Shown: positions 29,671 to 41,180 of the stretch, piece after piece
Numbering within the stretch: position 1 is the first letter of the stretch
Layout of the letters: each line of letters opens with the position of its first letter
Position numbers and translations under genes: made by a program
NCBI RefSeq assembly: GCF_001676155.1
Contig: NZ_LZEW01000001.1
Coordinates: 1-64,000, forward strand
Length of the DNA stretch: 64,000 bases
DNA from: Morganella psychrotolerans
Lineage (GTDB): Bacteria > Pseudomonadota > Gammaproteobacteria > Enterobacterales > Enterobacteriaceae
Reading direction: 5' to 3'
The notes under the pieces: generated by a model
Told to the model about the DNA's origin: nothing
The model's input: only the letters and a program-made list of their open reading frames with translations
Databases searched by the model: none

Positions 29671-30921
29671 TTATTGTGTCAGTGAATCATTCATGACTTT
29701 TTGGAACGTCTCCCACCCGCAATAACCATTTTTATCAACCGGACAATTTTTCAGTTCCAGGGTGACGTTTTTCGGTGGTGTTTTTAAGGAGAGGTAACTG
29801 GTATTACGCAGTTGGTCAGATGATTGATAAATATAGTTAATTTTAACGTAGGATTTATTATCTTGTTTATCTGTCCAGCGCTGGAAAACCAGTTTTCCGC
29901 CGATAGGCGTGTGCTCATATTGTTCCGGTAACTGATACGGTTTGAATTCCAGAGCAGAGAGCAGCGAAGCAATATTGGAATCATGTCCGGCAAGGAAGGT
30001 AAATTTCGCTTCATTTTCCGGCGTTGCAGCGGCAAAGTGCTGATTAATATAGCTCAGTAACGGATGTGCGACATTTTTTGCGATAATACGCGGCGTAAAT
30101 AAGCTCTCCTGATAACCGTTTTTCAGGGTATTCAATTTTTTCCATTGTTCAGGCGTGGTTATTTCACCCCAGGCAACATCATTTGCCGGGAAACCTTCAT
30201 AATATTGTAAATCGATAGCATCTACGGCGGAGTTCGCCATTTTCAGCGGCCCTTTAACGCCCGGCTCTTTACCTGCTTCAATAATAAAGCTGTTTTTACC
30301 GTCAGCCAGGGAGCAGAGTTTATTTGTTTTGCACTGCTCAGAATTTTTAATATTGAGCAGGGTATTCAGCGCATTATATCCGGGCGTCAAATCCTGGCTT
30401 TTATAATGTTCTTCCATTGCCGCCAGCGCCGTGTTTTTAAATTCAGCGCTGTCATTGGTCACTATCGGGTTAAATACCGGGTCCATTGTGCCGATTTCCG
30501 GCTGGTGCTTAACAGTGACAGCGCACCCCGGGAATGCCCCGGCAGTAAAGAACTGTGCGGTGGCGATAGTGCGTTGCAGGCTGTTGGCGTACACACTCAG
30601 TGTTTTTTCATCTGTCGGGCACAGGGTGTCCGGCAGTAATTTGTTCTCATCCAGCCACTCACGGAAATAGTGCCCCATATACACTTCCAGCGCGCCCCCT
30701 TTGGTGGTCAGGTAGCCACTCTGCGCATCCCACGCAGGCCAGGTTTTATCCGTGATTTCAGTCAGTATCCCGGTGTTTACAATCGGGGTGCGCAGGTTAT
30801 GGCGGCTCATCACCAGCACCTGTTCCAGTGTCATTGTATCTGCTGAGGTATCGGCGAAAGCGGGAAGGGCGGGCGTCAGTAACGCGGCAGCAAGGGACAT
30901 AGTCAGTAACGTCTGTTTCAT
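29671..30921 (-). CDS. agp: Periplasmic glucose-1-phosphatase, histidine acid phosphatase family
   Basis: A 416-residue exported phosphatase close to E. coli Agp (413). The signal peptide ends A-F-A near residue 23. The nucleophile motif is M-S-R-H-N-L-R-T-P and the C-terminal acid/base motif is G-H-D-S-N. It releases phosphate from glucose-1-phosphate and related sugar or inositol phosphates outside the cytoplasm. ATG 30921, preceded by AGGAGTG, directs a normal signal peptide; an upstream in-frame extension to 31017 runs into an ERIC element and is rejected. Confidence 0.92.
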   Translation of the reverse strand: MKQTLLTMSLAAALLTPALPAFADTSADTMTLEQVLVMSRHNLRTPIVNTGILTEITDKTWPAWDAQSGYLTTKGGALEVYMGHYFREWLDENKLLPDTLCPTDEKTLSVYANSLQRTIATAQFFTAGAFPGCAVTVKHQPEIGTMDPVFNPIVTNDSAEFKNTALAAMEEHYKSQDLTPGYNALNTLLNIKNSEQCKTNKLCSLADGKNSFIIEAGKEPGVKGPLKMANSAVDAIDLQYYEGFPANDVAWGEITTPEQWKKLNTLKNGYQESLFTPRIIAKNVAHPLLSYINQHFAAATPENEAKFTFLAGHDSNIASLLSALEFKPYQLPEQYEHTPIGGKLVFQRWTDKQDNKSYVKINYIYQSSDQLRNTSYLSLKTPPKNVTLELKNCPVDKNGYCGWETFQKVMNDSLTQ

Positions 30922-31002
30922 CCGTAACACTCCTGGAGAATGATTAGTGAACCAGAGATAATGAACGAAACGGATACTATTTACTGCGCTGATCCTCCCA
31001 AA

Positions 31003-31078
31003 TATACCCTTATTCATTCAAACCGGAGGTTTATTTGCGGAGGGAAGCCAGCCTGCATCCGGAATGACGTTGGGTATA
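31003..31078 (+). repeat. ERIC element, internally deleted (76 bp)
   Basis: Ends TATACCCTTATTCATTC and GGAATGACGTTGGGTATA are intact and the centre is rearranged. It lies between the agp start and the mutH stop codon. Confidence 0.85.
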
Positions 31079-31094
31079 TGCCGGTTTCTGGTAT

Positions 31095-31784
31095 TCAACA
31101 CTGAAAATAGCGTTTAAGAAGTGGTGCGGTAAAGTTTTTCTTCAGATAAAAGCCCCGGGGCAGTGTTTGTATCGGCTGACCCTGCGGACCGATGGCGTCT
31201 GTCAGCGCCCGGCTGTTTGCCGCTTTCGGGCGGATTTGCATCACTTGTCCGTGACGGGCGGTGATCTGTTCCACTTTCCCCAGCACGATCATATCCATCA
31301 GCTCTTCCCAGTCCGACTGTAACAGACGTTCTTCTTCTTCTGATGGTGACCAGAGCAGAGGTGAGCCAACCCGGCGCTGTGCCAGAGGGATATCACGCGA
31401 ACCTTCCACCGGCACCCACAATACACGGGACAGCTTATGGCGCACATGGCACTGCGCCCAGGTCACGCCGCTGTTGCCGGTCAGCGGTGCGACACAGACA
31501 AAGGTGGTTTCCAGCGGCGTGCCGTGTCCGTCAACAGGAATAGTTTTCAGCTCCACGCCGATGCGGGTAAAATCCTGCTCCGCTTTACTGCCCGCTTCCG
31601 CGCCCAGCCAGTATTCCAGCAGCATCCCGACCCAGCCTTTATCACGACGTAAATCCGGCGGAACCGGCATTCCTGCGATGGCGGCAAGCTCACCAAAGGT
31701 TGCGCCCGCAAGGGATCGCGCACGGGAAAGCAGCGCGGTTTCGCTGTCAGGGGGGAACGGTGGCTGAAAGGCGTGTGTCATCAT
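31095..31784 (-). CDS. mutH: DNA mismatch repair endonuclease MutH
   Basis: Nicks the unmethylated strand at hemimethylated GATC sites after MutS-MutL activation. The 229-residue protein matches E. coli MutH throughout. The type II restriction-enzyme-like core shows K-G-W-V-G near residue 50, [11 protein letters not shown] near 70-80 (catalytic Asp, Glu, Lys) and [13 protein letters not shown]. Its presence implies Dam-directed repair. A cluster of DnaA boxes lies upstream of it. Confidence 0.96.
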   Translation of the reverse strand: MMTHAFQPPFPPDSETALLSRARSLAGATFGELAAIAGMPVPPDLRRDKGWVGMLLEYWLGAEAGSKAEQDFTRIGVELKTIPVDGHGTPLETTFVCVAPLTGNSGVTWAQCHVRHKLSRVLWVPVEGSRDIPLAQRRVGSPLLWSPSEEEERLLQSDWEELMDMIVLGKVEQITARHGQVMQIRPKAANSRALTDAIGPQGQPIQTLPRGFYLKKNFTAPLLKRYFQC

Positions 31785-31970
31785 TTATGGCTGCTTAAAA
31801 TTTGAACAGTGGCATCCGGTAAAATAATACATGGACATGAATGAGAAATAAATGTTATCTAATTTATTGATATATAGCTATTAATTTTAATTTTTCGCCG
31901 GTATGGGCAGAACCGATATGGCAGGTTGTACACGGGCATCTTCAAACAATGTACAGGATCACACACCAAG

Positions 31971-32295
31971 TTATCCACAGCTTTATGGGATAAGTGATAA
32001 AGCACGGTACTACTGGTTTGATTTACAGCCTTGACTTCCGGTCTCCTTCGCGTCTGAGATGCGCTTTTGCTTATTGGTAAGCCACAATCTGTGGATAACT
32101 ATGATGGTGGTTACTTTTTGTTCTGTGTGAGTCTGTGAAGATCACCATGGGTGAATAATTCAGATAATTCTCTTTTTTTTTAGCTATCATCTTGTTGATT
32201 TTTAATAAATTGATTGTATGACGAATTTTTATCAACAGAGGGGGAATAAAAACTATACCCCCATTACCCTTGCGTTCTTCACAACTATATCCACA
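31971..32295. promoter_or_regulatory. DARS2-like DnaA-box and IHF cluster beside mutH
   Basis: Perfect DnaA boxes TTATCCACA lie at 31971-31979 (+) and 32090-32098 (-). One-mismatch boxes lie at 32229-32237 (TTATCAACA) and 32287-32295 (ATATCCACA). AATCAATTTATTA on the minus strand (32203-32215) is an exact match to the IHF consensus WATCAANNNNTTR. E. coli DARS2, which recharges DnaA with ATP, also lies next to mutH. The rest of the 31785-32359 gap is A+T-rich with no supported gene. Confidence 0.6.
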
Positions 32296-32359
32296 GAAAA
32301 CGTGAATAAAAGCCATTTTTTTGTTGAAGGGTGTTTATAACTTTGCCTTTTTCTGTGAA

Positions 32360-34024
32360 TTAACTCTCCGGCGGGATAAACCAGGCTGATTTAAAATCAA
32401 ACCAGCCGAAGGTATTCATTTTGACACCGCGCATACTGCGTTGCCCCTGCAATTCCAGCCAGTGATGGAACAACGGGTAAAGCATCTGTTCATCTACCAT
32501 CTGTTCGCACCACTGTGCCAGTGACAGCGTGTTCTGACGCCACTGTTTCAGCGGCGTGCGAAAATCATCTGCCAGGCAGCGGTGCAGCAGAGGAAGTTCA
32601 TACAGGGTGGCAAAGATGGAAAACTCCAGCGGTTTATAGAAGTTTGCGGTGGCAAGCCAGAAATCACTGTCGCTGTTACCGTGAAACCAGGTGTCGTAAT
32701 CCGTAATAACAATGTGCAGTGTAACGCCGTGCTCAGCCAGCAGCTTTTGCAGTAACTTGCCGATTGCATGGTATTCATGGTGATCGTGATAATAGGTCAG
32801 TGTCAGTTCGGTGAGATCTGCCGGCTTTTCACAGGGTGCGATCAGTTTGCTGTGATGCCAGCGCAGCAGCAGACCGTATGCCGGTCGCCAGTGGCGCTGA
32901 TAGAGCGGGTCGCAATGATACAGCAGGTTGACGGGTGTCATCAGGCTGTTGAGCCAGCAGCGGATATCTTCCCGTTTTCCTTTCTCTGAACGTTTGTCAT
33001 GAAGGAGAAAGTAACAGCCCTCTTCCATGCGGCTGTCGAGGGAATCACTCTGCGTTCTGTCGTTGCCGATGTGCAGCGTGGTGCAGATCATTTTCTCTTC
33101 CAGTTCCGGTACGACGATAACAGACACTTCATCCAGCAGCGCGCGGTAGCCGTAATAATGGTCAAAGGCGCGGATAGTCAGTTTTTTGTCATTGTTACAG
33201 ACGACCTGATAGGGTCCTGTACCAACCGGATGACGGGCAAAATCCGGCAGTTCCTGCCACTCATGCGGCAGGATAGCCGCATGCGGGCTGCCGGTGAGTA
33301 CCGGAAACCACTGATCTTCATCACTCAGCGTGATATCAATGATATGAGGGCTATCTGAGCGGACAGTCCGGATATGGCTGAAAAGCGGATGCCGGTCACG
33401 CAGGCGTTCAAAGGAGGAGATAATATCCACCATCTGCAATTCCCGCCCGTGGTGAAAAAAGACGGCGGGGCGCAGCCAGAAACGCCATTGTTTATCGCCG
33501 GTTTGTTGCCAGTGATGCGCCAGCGCAGGAATAACTTCCCCGTTTTCCTCATTTATTGCAGTCAGACCATTAAAAATCTGGCTGAGCAGATGCACTTCCG
33601 AGCGACGCAGCGGAGAACCGGGCAGTAAATTATAAAATGGCCGGTAATAGACAATGCGCAGCAGACTTTTTCCCTGCCGGAAGCTGCGCTCCAACTGGGA
33701 CAGCACCATTTGGCGCATGGCATCCTTATCATTGACCATCTCAACCAGTTTTTCGATATTATCCTGCTCAATCAACAGTTCGGCGCGCGCGTGCTGTAAT
33801 TCACGACCACTTTGCAGAAAACTGAGATGTGAGCGCTTACCCCGTCCGGCTTCCGCCTGCCAGTGAAGCCAGCCTGCGCTCTGCATGTTGTTCAGCAGTG
33901 AGCGGACATGGCGGCGTGAGCAGTGCAGGATCGCGGCAAGTTCCTGAAGGGTGACATCAGTACTTTGTCCCTGATGGTGCTGCCACAGGCGGATGAATTG
34001 ATGTTGCAGGCGGGGTGTACTCAT
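32360..34024 (-). CDS. sgrR: SgrR-type regulator of sugar-phosphate stress
   Basis: A 554-residue regulator similar in size and architecture to E. coli SgrR (551). An N-terminal winged helix-turn-helix (L-Q-E-L-A-A-I-L-H-C-S-R-R-H-V-R near residues 26-41) is followed by a periplasmic oligopeptide-binding-protein-like solute domain. SgrR activates the divergent small RNA gene sgrS when sugar phosphates accumulate. Its place next to leuD matches E. coli. The divergent region carries a probable sgrS. Confidence 0.88.
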   Translation of the reverse strand: MSTPRLQHQFIRLWQHHQGQSTDVTLQELAAILHCSRRHVRSLLNNMQSAGWLHWQAEAGRGKRSHLSFLQSGRELQHARAELLIEQDNIEKLVEMVNDKDAMRQMVLSQLERSFRQGKSLLRIVYYRPFYNLLPGSPLRRSEVHLLSQIFNGLTAINEENGEVIPALAHHWQQTGDKQWRFWLRPAVFFHHGRELQMVDIISSFERLRDRHPLFSHIRTVRSDSPHIIDITLSDEDQWFPVLTGSPHAAILPHEWQELPDFARHPVGTGPYQVVCNNDKKLTIRAFDHYYGYRALLDEVSVIVVPELEEKMICTTLHIGNDRTQSDSLDSRMEEGCYFLLHDKRSEKGKREDIRCWLNSLMTPVNLLYHCDPLYQRHWRPAYGLLLRWHHSKLIAPCEKPADLTELTLTYYHDHHEYHAIGKLLQKLLAEHGVTLHIVITDYDTWFHGNSDSDFWLATANFYKPLEFSIFATLYELPLLHRCLADDFRTPLKQWRQNTLSLAQWCEQMVDEQMLYPLFHHWLELQGQRSMRGVKMNTFGWFDFKSAWFIPPES

Positions 34025-34152
34025 AAAAGGGGAACTCCGGTGATTTTTTCATCCATTTATATTTCCTTATATTAGATCCATACTCCTTATCATTAAAGCA
34101 GCTCATGATGTCAGTGTGATACCTGACTCACTCCCCATTCTTGAGTAATGGT

Positions 34153-34278
34153 TATACCCTTATTCATTCAAACTACAGGTTCGTTGGCTGCGTTCAGCTA
34201 GCCGGGTCACATACTGATGTATGCTCCCCGTCTACCTTTCCTTGCCGCCTTCCTGCATCTTGAATGACGTCGGGTATA
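34153..34278 (+). repeat. ERIC element, full length (126 bp), inside presumed sgrS
   Basis: Ends are TATACCC (34153) and GGGTATA (34278), with the core CACATACTGATGTATGCTCC. It is flanked by TA and sits between the two arms of the GGTTA/TAACC stem, so the whole insert could fold as an extension of that hairpin. Confidence 0.9.
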
Positions 34279-34287
34279 TATTAACCG

Positions 34288-34312
34288 CCAGCCGCAAGGC
34301 TGGTTTTTTTTT
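34288..34312 (+). terminator. Terminator of presumed sgrS
   Basis: CCAGCC (34288-34293), loop GCAA, GGCTGG (34298-34303), then nine T's. No protein gene on the plus strand ends upstream, so it must serve an RNA gene. Confidence 0.9.
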
Positions 34313-34414
34313 ATGTCTGAATTACAGGGGTATAAAGGCAGGTATAAAAGCAGGTTAAATAGGAAAAAGCTGCCATCACAAAAGGGGATGATGGCAGGGG
34401 TTCAAGGGTGGAGA

Positions 34415-35017
34415 TTAACGCAAGAACTCAGGTTGCTGTGATTCAAAACGGGAAATCATATTGTCGTGTTGCAAGGTCAGCCCGATGCTGTCCAGTCCGT
34501 TCATCATGCAGTGGCGGCGGAAGGTATCCACAGAGAACGGATAAGCGTTGCCGTTGGCAAAAACAGTTTCTTTTTCCAAATCAACGGTTATTTCTGCGCC
34601 GTCGGTGCTCTGCACCCATGCAAACAGCTCATTAATCGCGGCTTCAGGTAATTTCACCGGCAATAATTGGTTGTTAAATGAATTGCCGTAAAAGATATCG
34701 GCAAAGCTTGGCGCTATCACCACGTTGAAGCCGTAGTCGGTTAATGCCCACGGTGCGTGCTCACGGGAGGAGCCGCAGCCGAAATTTTCTCGTGCCAGTA
34801 AAATCGATGCGCCCTGATAACGCGGAAAATTAAGGACAAAATCCGGGTTTGGCACTTGTCCGTCGTCATCGAGAAAACGCCAGTCATTAAATAAATGCTG
34901 CCCGAAGCCGGTGCGGGTGACTTTTTGCAGAAATTGTTTCGGAATGATGGCATCTGTATCCACATTTGCCGTATCCAGCGGGGCGACAATACCCTGGTGT
35001 ACAATAAATTTTTCCAT
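34415..35017 (-). CDS. leuD: 3-isopropylmalate dehydratase small subunit
   Basis: With LeuC forms isopropylmalate isomerase, converting 2- to 3-isopropylmalate in leucine synthesis. The 200-residue protein shows the swivel-domain motif G-S-S-R-E-H-A-P-W near residue 80. It is last in the leuABCD operon, starting 14 bp after leuC. Confidence 0.96.
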   Translation of the reverse strand: MEKFIVHQGIVAPLDTANVDTDAIIPKQFLQKVTRTGFGQHLFNDWRFLDDDGQVPNPDFVLNFPRYQGASILLARENFGCGSSREHAPWALTDYGFNVVIAPSFADIFYGNSFNNQLLPVKLPEAAINELFAWVQSTDGAEITVDLEKETVFANGNAYPFSVDTFRRHCMMNGLDSIGLTLQHDNMISRFESQQPEFLR

Positions 35018-35031
35018 TATTTCTTCCCCGC

Positions 35032-36444
35032 TCAGTGCGTTTCAATAGTGCGGATATCGGCGAAACTGCCGGTGACAGCAGCGGCGGCTGCCATTGCCGG
35101 GCTGACTAAATGAGTCCGCCCGCCGCGACCCTGGCGTCCTTCAAAGTTACGGTTGCTGGTGGAGGCGCAGCGCTCACCCGGTTCCAGGCGATCATTGTTC
35201 ATCGCCAGGCACATGGAGCAGCCCGGTAAACGCCATTCAAACCCCGCCTCGGTAAATATTTTGTCCAGACCTTCCGCTTCTGCCTGCGATTTCACCGGAC
35301 CGGAGCCGGGCACCACTATCGCCTGTACGCCCTGTGCCACTTTGCGACCTTTGGCAACGGCGGCGGCTGCGCGTAAATCTTCAATCCGCGAGTTGGTGCA
35401 GGAGCCGATAAAGACTTTGTCGATTTTTACATCGGTTAATTTTTCGCCGGGTGTCAGGTTCATATAGGCAAGTGCTTTTTCAGCCGATGCCCGCTCGACA
35501 GGGTCGGTGAAGCTGTCCGGTGCCGGTATCGCCTGGTTGATAGCAATGACCTGACCCGGATTGGTACCCCAGGTGACCTGCGGGGCGATATCGGCGGCCT
35601 CAATAATAATTTCGGCATCAAACTGCGCGTCAGCATCTGTTTTCAGCGTTGTCCAGTATGCAACGGCGGCATCCCGGTCAGACTCTTTCGGTGCAAACTG
35701 ACGACCTTTTATATAATCAAATGTGGTTTGATCCGGGGCAATCATCCCGGCTTTCGCACCCATTTCAATCGCCATATTACACACTGTCATACGACCTTCC
35801 ATGGAGAGCGCTTCGATGGCATCGCCGCAGAATTCCGCGATATAACCTGTCCCGCCTGCGCTGCCGGTACGCCCGATGATTGCCAGCACAATGTCTTTTG
35901 CCGTGACACCGGGTGCGACCTGACCCCGCACTTCTATTTTCAGGGTTTTTGCCCGTGCCTGTTTCAGTGTCTGAGTCGCTAATACATGTTCAACTTCTGA
36001 TGTGCCGATCCCGAATGCCAGGGAGCCGAACGCGCCGTGGGTCGCGGTGTGGGAGTCTCCGCAGACAATGGTCATACCCGGCAGGGTAATGCCCTGTTCC
36101 GGTCCCATCACATGAACAATGCCCTGAAACGGATGGTTTAAGTCATAGAGACGGACACCAAATGCCTCACAGTTTTTCATCAGCTCCTGCATCTGAATGC
36201 GCGCCATGTCGCCGCAGGCATTGATATCTTTGGTTTGCGTCGACACATTGTGATCCATGGTGGCAAAGGTTTTTTCCGGGCGGCGCACCGGGCGGTTTTT
36301 CGCCCGTAATCCGTCAAACGCCTGCGGTGAGGTCACTTCATGCACCAGATGGCGGTCGATATACAGGATCGGGGTTTCGTTTTCCGCTTCACGAACCACA
36401 TGGGCATCATATAATTTCTGGTATAAGGTTTTGCCTGTGCGCAT
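35032..36444 (-). CDS. leuC: 3-isopropylmalate dehydratase large subunit
   Basis: The 470-residue catalytic subunit of isopropylmalate isomerase, aconitase family. Its 4Fe-4S cysteines are in G-S-C-T-N-S-R near residue 347 and P-G-C-S-M-C-L near 407-410. It starts one base after the leuB stop codon, consistent with translational coupling. Confidence 0.96.
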   Translation of the reverse strand: MRTGKTLYQKLYDAHVVREAENETPILYIDRHLVHEVTSPQAFDGLRAKNRPVRRPEKTFATMDHNVSTQTKDINACGDMARIQMQELMKNCEAFGVRLYDLNHPFQGIVHVMGPEQGITLPGMTIVCGDSHTATHGAFGSLAFGIGTSEVEHVLATQTLKQARAKTLKIEVRGQVAPGVTAKDIVLAIIGRTGSAGGTGYIAEFCGDAIEALSMEGRMTVCNMAIEMGAKAGMIAPDQTTFDYIKGRQFAPKESDRDAAVAYWTTLKTDADAQFDAEIIIEAADIAPQVTWGTNPGQVIAINQAIPAPDSFTDPVERASAEKALAYMNLTPGEKLTDVKIDKVFIGSCTNSRIEDLRAAAAVAKGRKVAQGVQAIVVPGSGPVKSQAEAEGLDKIFTEAGFEWRLPGCSMCLAMNNDRLEPGERCASTSNRNFEGRQGRGGRTHLVSPAMAAAAAVTGSFADIRTIETH

Positions 36445-36445
36445 T

Positions 36446-39150
<2,705 letters not shown>

Positions 39151-39198
39151 GTTGTGATCCTCTTTATTCTTATTTGTTCTGTTTTCCGGTTTGCAGGT

Positions 39199-39228
39199 AT
39201 AAAAAAACCCGCGACATTTGCGCGGGTT
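39199..39228 (-). terminator. leu operon attenuator
   Basis: On the minus strand CCCGCG and CGCGGG (39226-39221 and 39213-39208) form a stem with loop CAAATGT, followed by seven T's. It lies between the leader peptide and leuA, as in the E. coli leu attenuator. Confidence 0.85.
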
Positions 39229-39250
39229 CTTCAGCTCTCAGGGAGAAAGT

Positions 39251-39334
39251 TTACCTCATACTTTCAGCCACCAGCCCGCCACGCGCAGTTAAGGCGATAA
39301 TTAGCAGACGGTTTAGGCGGAAAGTGGATGACAT
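39251..39334 (-). CDS. leuL: leu operon leader peptide
   Basis: A 27-residue peptide starting M-S-S-T-F-R and ending E-S-M-R. Five codons are Leu (CTA 7, CTG 10, CTA 11, TTA 15, CTG 21), including a CTG-CTA pair and rare CTA codons. Ribosome stalling there at low charged tRNA-Leu would favour the antiterminator. E. coli LeuL has 28 residues and a four-Leu run. Confidence 0.82.
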   Translation of the reverse strand: MSSTFRLNRLLIIALTARGGLVAESMR

Positions 39335-40019
39335 AATAATGACCTTCTTTGTTGATATCTGATGAGTGATGAGCATGGCCTGATGGAGTGCCGTGTCGTG
39401 CGATGTATTATTGATACTGAATATGGCAAGGGATGTCAACACCGGCCTTTCGCAGGAGATATCAGCGAACGGAGAAAAAAAGGGCATAATACAGCGACAT
39501 CGACTAATTTATAAAAATTAATCAGCGTTTTCATCTATAAGCTGGCTCAATGATTGGGTTAATATTTCAGCACGATTTTTTTTACAGATAATCTGAATCA
39601 ATTGAGTAAGCAGGGAACGCGGGTAACCGGCAGTGCTTTCGCCGGCTACATCCTGAATGACGTTGGGTATATTTTTAATTAGGTTAACATGCAAAATTGA
39701 ATTTTTTTATGCTGATAAAAGACAATTTAATTATGAATAAACACAATCTTTGTTTTATTATCTCTCTGCGTGAAAATTAAATTAATAAAGCAGTGTTGGT
39801 TTATTACTAATATGAATAAGTTACTGCCTTTAAATATTTAAATAGTATGCATCGTGATGATGATGCGCATCAGCGTATTCAGAACCGTACAAGGAAGAGA
39901 CTCAATTATTAAATTAATAATCAATTGAGATAATGGATTTTAATTTTGCGTTTATTTGTCATTTCTATTAATGACATGATTCATATTGAAATCATTATAA
40001 TAATTTATTGGAGTTTAAG
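39335..40019. other. leuA-leuO divergent intergenic region
   Basis: It holds the leu promoter on the minus strand and the leuO promoter on the plus strand. The part 39670-40000 is very A+T-rich, as expected for an H-NS/LeuO-controlled region, and carries one solo ERIC end. I see no gene in it; the GATGATGATG stretch near 39857 may form a small hairpin. Confidence 0.4.
39641..39671 (+). repeat. Solo ERIC right end (31 bp)
   Basis: The sequence CATCCTGAATGACGTTGGGT with a final ATA matches the right end of the ERIC family. The left end is absent, so it is a decayed or deleted copy. Confidence 0.65.
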
Positions 40020-40967
40020 ATGACTGAATACACCTCAGTGGCAGATGTAAAAGAAGAATCCGGTGAAACAAACCTGCGTAATGTAGACCTTAACTTATTG
40101 ACCGTGTTTGATGCGGTGATGCAAATGCAGAATGTTACCCGGGCTGCTGAACTTTTAGGTATGTCACAACCTGCTGTCAGTAATGCAGTGTCAAGACTTA
40201 AGGTCATGTTTAATGACGAATTATTTGTCCGTTACGGGCGGGGCATCCAGCCGACGGCCAGAGCGAAACAGTTATTCGGCCCTGTAAGACAGGCGCTGCA
40301 ACTGGTACACAATGAGTTACCGGGCGCCGGATTTGACCCGGCAACCAGTGAGCGGACATTTAACCTGTCAATATCCAGCCCGTTAGATATTCGCTTAACG
40401 GATAAAATCATTGAACAGGTTAAACAGCACAGTAAAAAAATTAATATCAATATTCAGTCATATATGAGTAAAAATATTGAGCATGATCTGAAATATCAGG
40501 AAACAGATTTTGCCATCAGTTATAATCGTTTCGATAAACCAAACTATAACCATCACTTATTGTTTAACGATCAATTATCACTGGTTGCTGCCCGTCATCA
40601 TCCCCGCGTACAATACTCTATTTCTGAGAAGCAGATTTTCACTGAGCAACATGCGGTTGTCGCGCTCGATTTAATTGATTCATTCAGCGCACCCTACTAC
40701 GAAAACAATGAATTGCTGCGGGCTATTGTTTATCAGGGAACGAATTTAATCAGCGTGCTGAATATTGTCTCTAAAACAGAATTGGTCGCGATTGCGCCTA
40801 AGTGGCTTATCCAGCTTTATTCTTCTCTGCTGCCTATCCAGGAAGTGCAACTGCCGTGGGACAAAGTCAGCCGCCCGGCATTTCTAATCTGGCATGAAGC
40901 CTGTGCGCGGGATAAAGGTCATCAATGGATGAAAGCGCTGCTGAGCCAGTTCACTCACAGTATTTAA
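40020..40967 (+). CDS. leuO: LysR-family regulator LeuO
   Basis: A 315-residue global regulator and H-NS antagonist. The N-terminus matches E. coli LeuO closely: V-D-L-N-L-L-T-V-F-D-A-V-M-Q, then L-G-M-S-Q-P-A-V-S-N-A-V-S-R-L-K-V and F-V-R-Y-G-R-G-I-Q-P-T-A-R-A. GGAG six bases before ATG 40020 sets the start; a TTG at 40008 is less likely. It lies divergent from leuLABCD, as in E. coli. Confidence 0.95.
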   Translation: MTEYTSVADVKEESGETNLRNVDLNLLTVFDAVMQMQNVTRAAELLGMSQPAVSNAVSRLKVMFNDELFVRYGRGIQPTARAKQLFGPVRQALQLVHNELPGAGFDPATSERTFNLSISSPLDIRLTDKIIEQVKQHSKKININIQSYMSKNIEHDLKYQETDFAISYNRFDKPNYNHHLLFNDQLSLVAARHHPRVQYSISEKQIFTEQHAVVALDLIDSFSAPYYENNELLRAIVYQGTNLISVLNIVSKTELVAIAPKWLIQLYSSLLPIQEVQLPWDKVSRPAFLIWHEACARDKGHQWMKALLSQFTHSI

Positions 40968-40988
40968 TCACTCATTTAAGTCACGATG

Positions 40989-41028
40989 TCCTCCCGGTGG
41001 GCCGGTTTTCCTGCCGGGGGATTTTTTT
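40989..41028 (+). terminator. Terminator after leuO
   Basis: CTCCCGG (40991-40997) pairs with CCGGGGG (41014-41020), followed by seven T's. Confidence 0.75.
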
Positions 41029-41180
41029 GTGATCCCGCTATTGCAAAGATAACTAAATTTGCTTTTGTTCCCGCAGACAACAAGCTACACTTGCTGAAAA
41101 TCTCAGCTTACACCTGTAAGCTGAAAGTAATTCCATAACGTGGAACCGCGCAGTATGGCGGCACAGTAAAGGAAACGCGT

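Larger units (their letters stand above)
34076..34312 (+). ncRNA. sgrS: Probable SgrS small RNA, interrupted by an ERIC element
   Basis: Divergent from sgrR, the strand reads TTGAGTAATGGTTA (34141-34154), then an ERIC element, then TATTAACCGCCAGCC with a terminator. E. coli SgrS has CTGAGTATTGGTG, a small GGTG/CACC hairpin, then CCCGCCAGC and a terminator. Here GGTTA/TAACC is the matching small hairpin, with the ERIC in its loop. GAGTA is the part that would pair with ptsG mRNA. No sgrT-like ORF is seen. The 5' end is a guess from a TATATT-like -10 near 34067. Without the ERIC the RNA would be about 110 nt. Confidence 0.6.

Noticed and set aside
32071-32316. 81-codon minus-strand ORF
   Set aside because: Covers DnaA boxes and an IHF site in A+T-rich DNA; low-complexity product with no ribosome-binding site that I can see.
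34081-34150. sgrT-like ORF within the presumed sgrS
   Set aside because: No suitable start and frame; SgrS homologues lacking sgrT are plausible.
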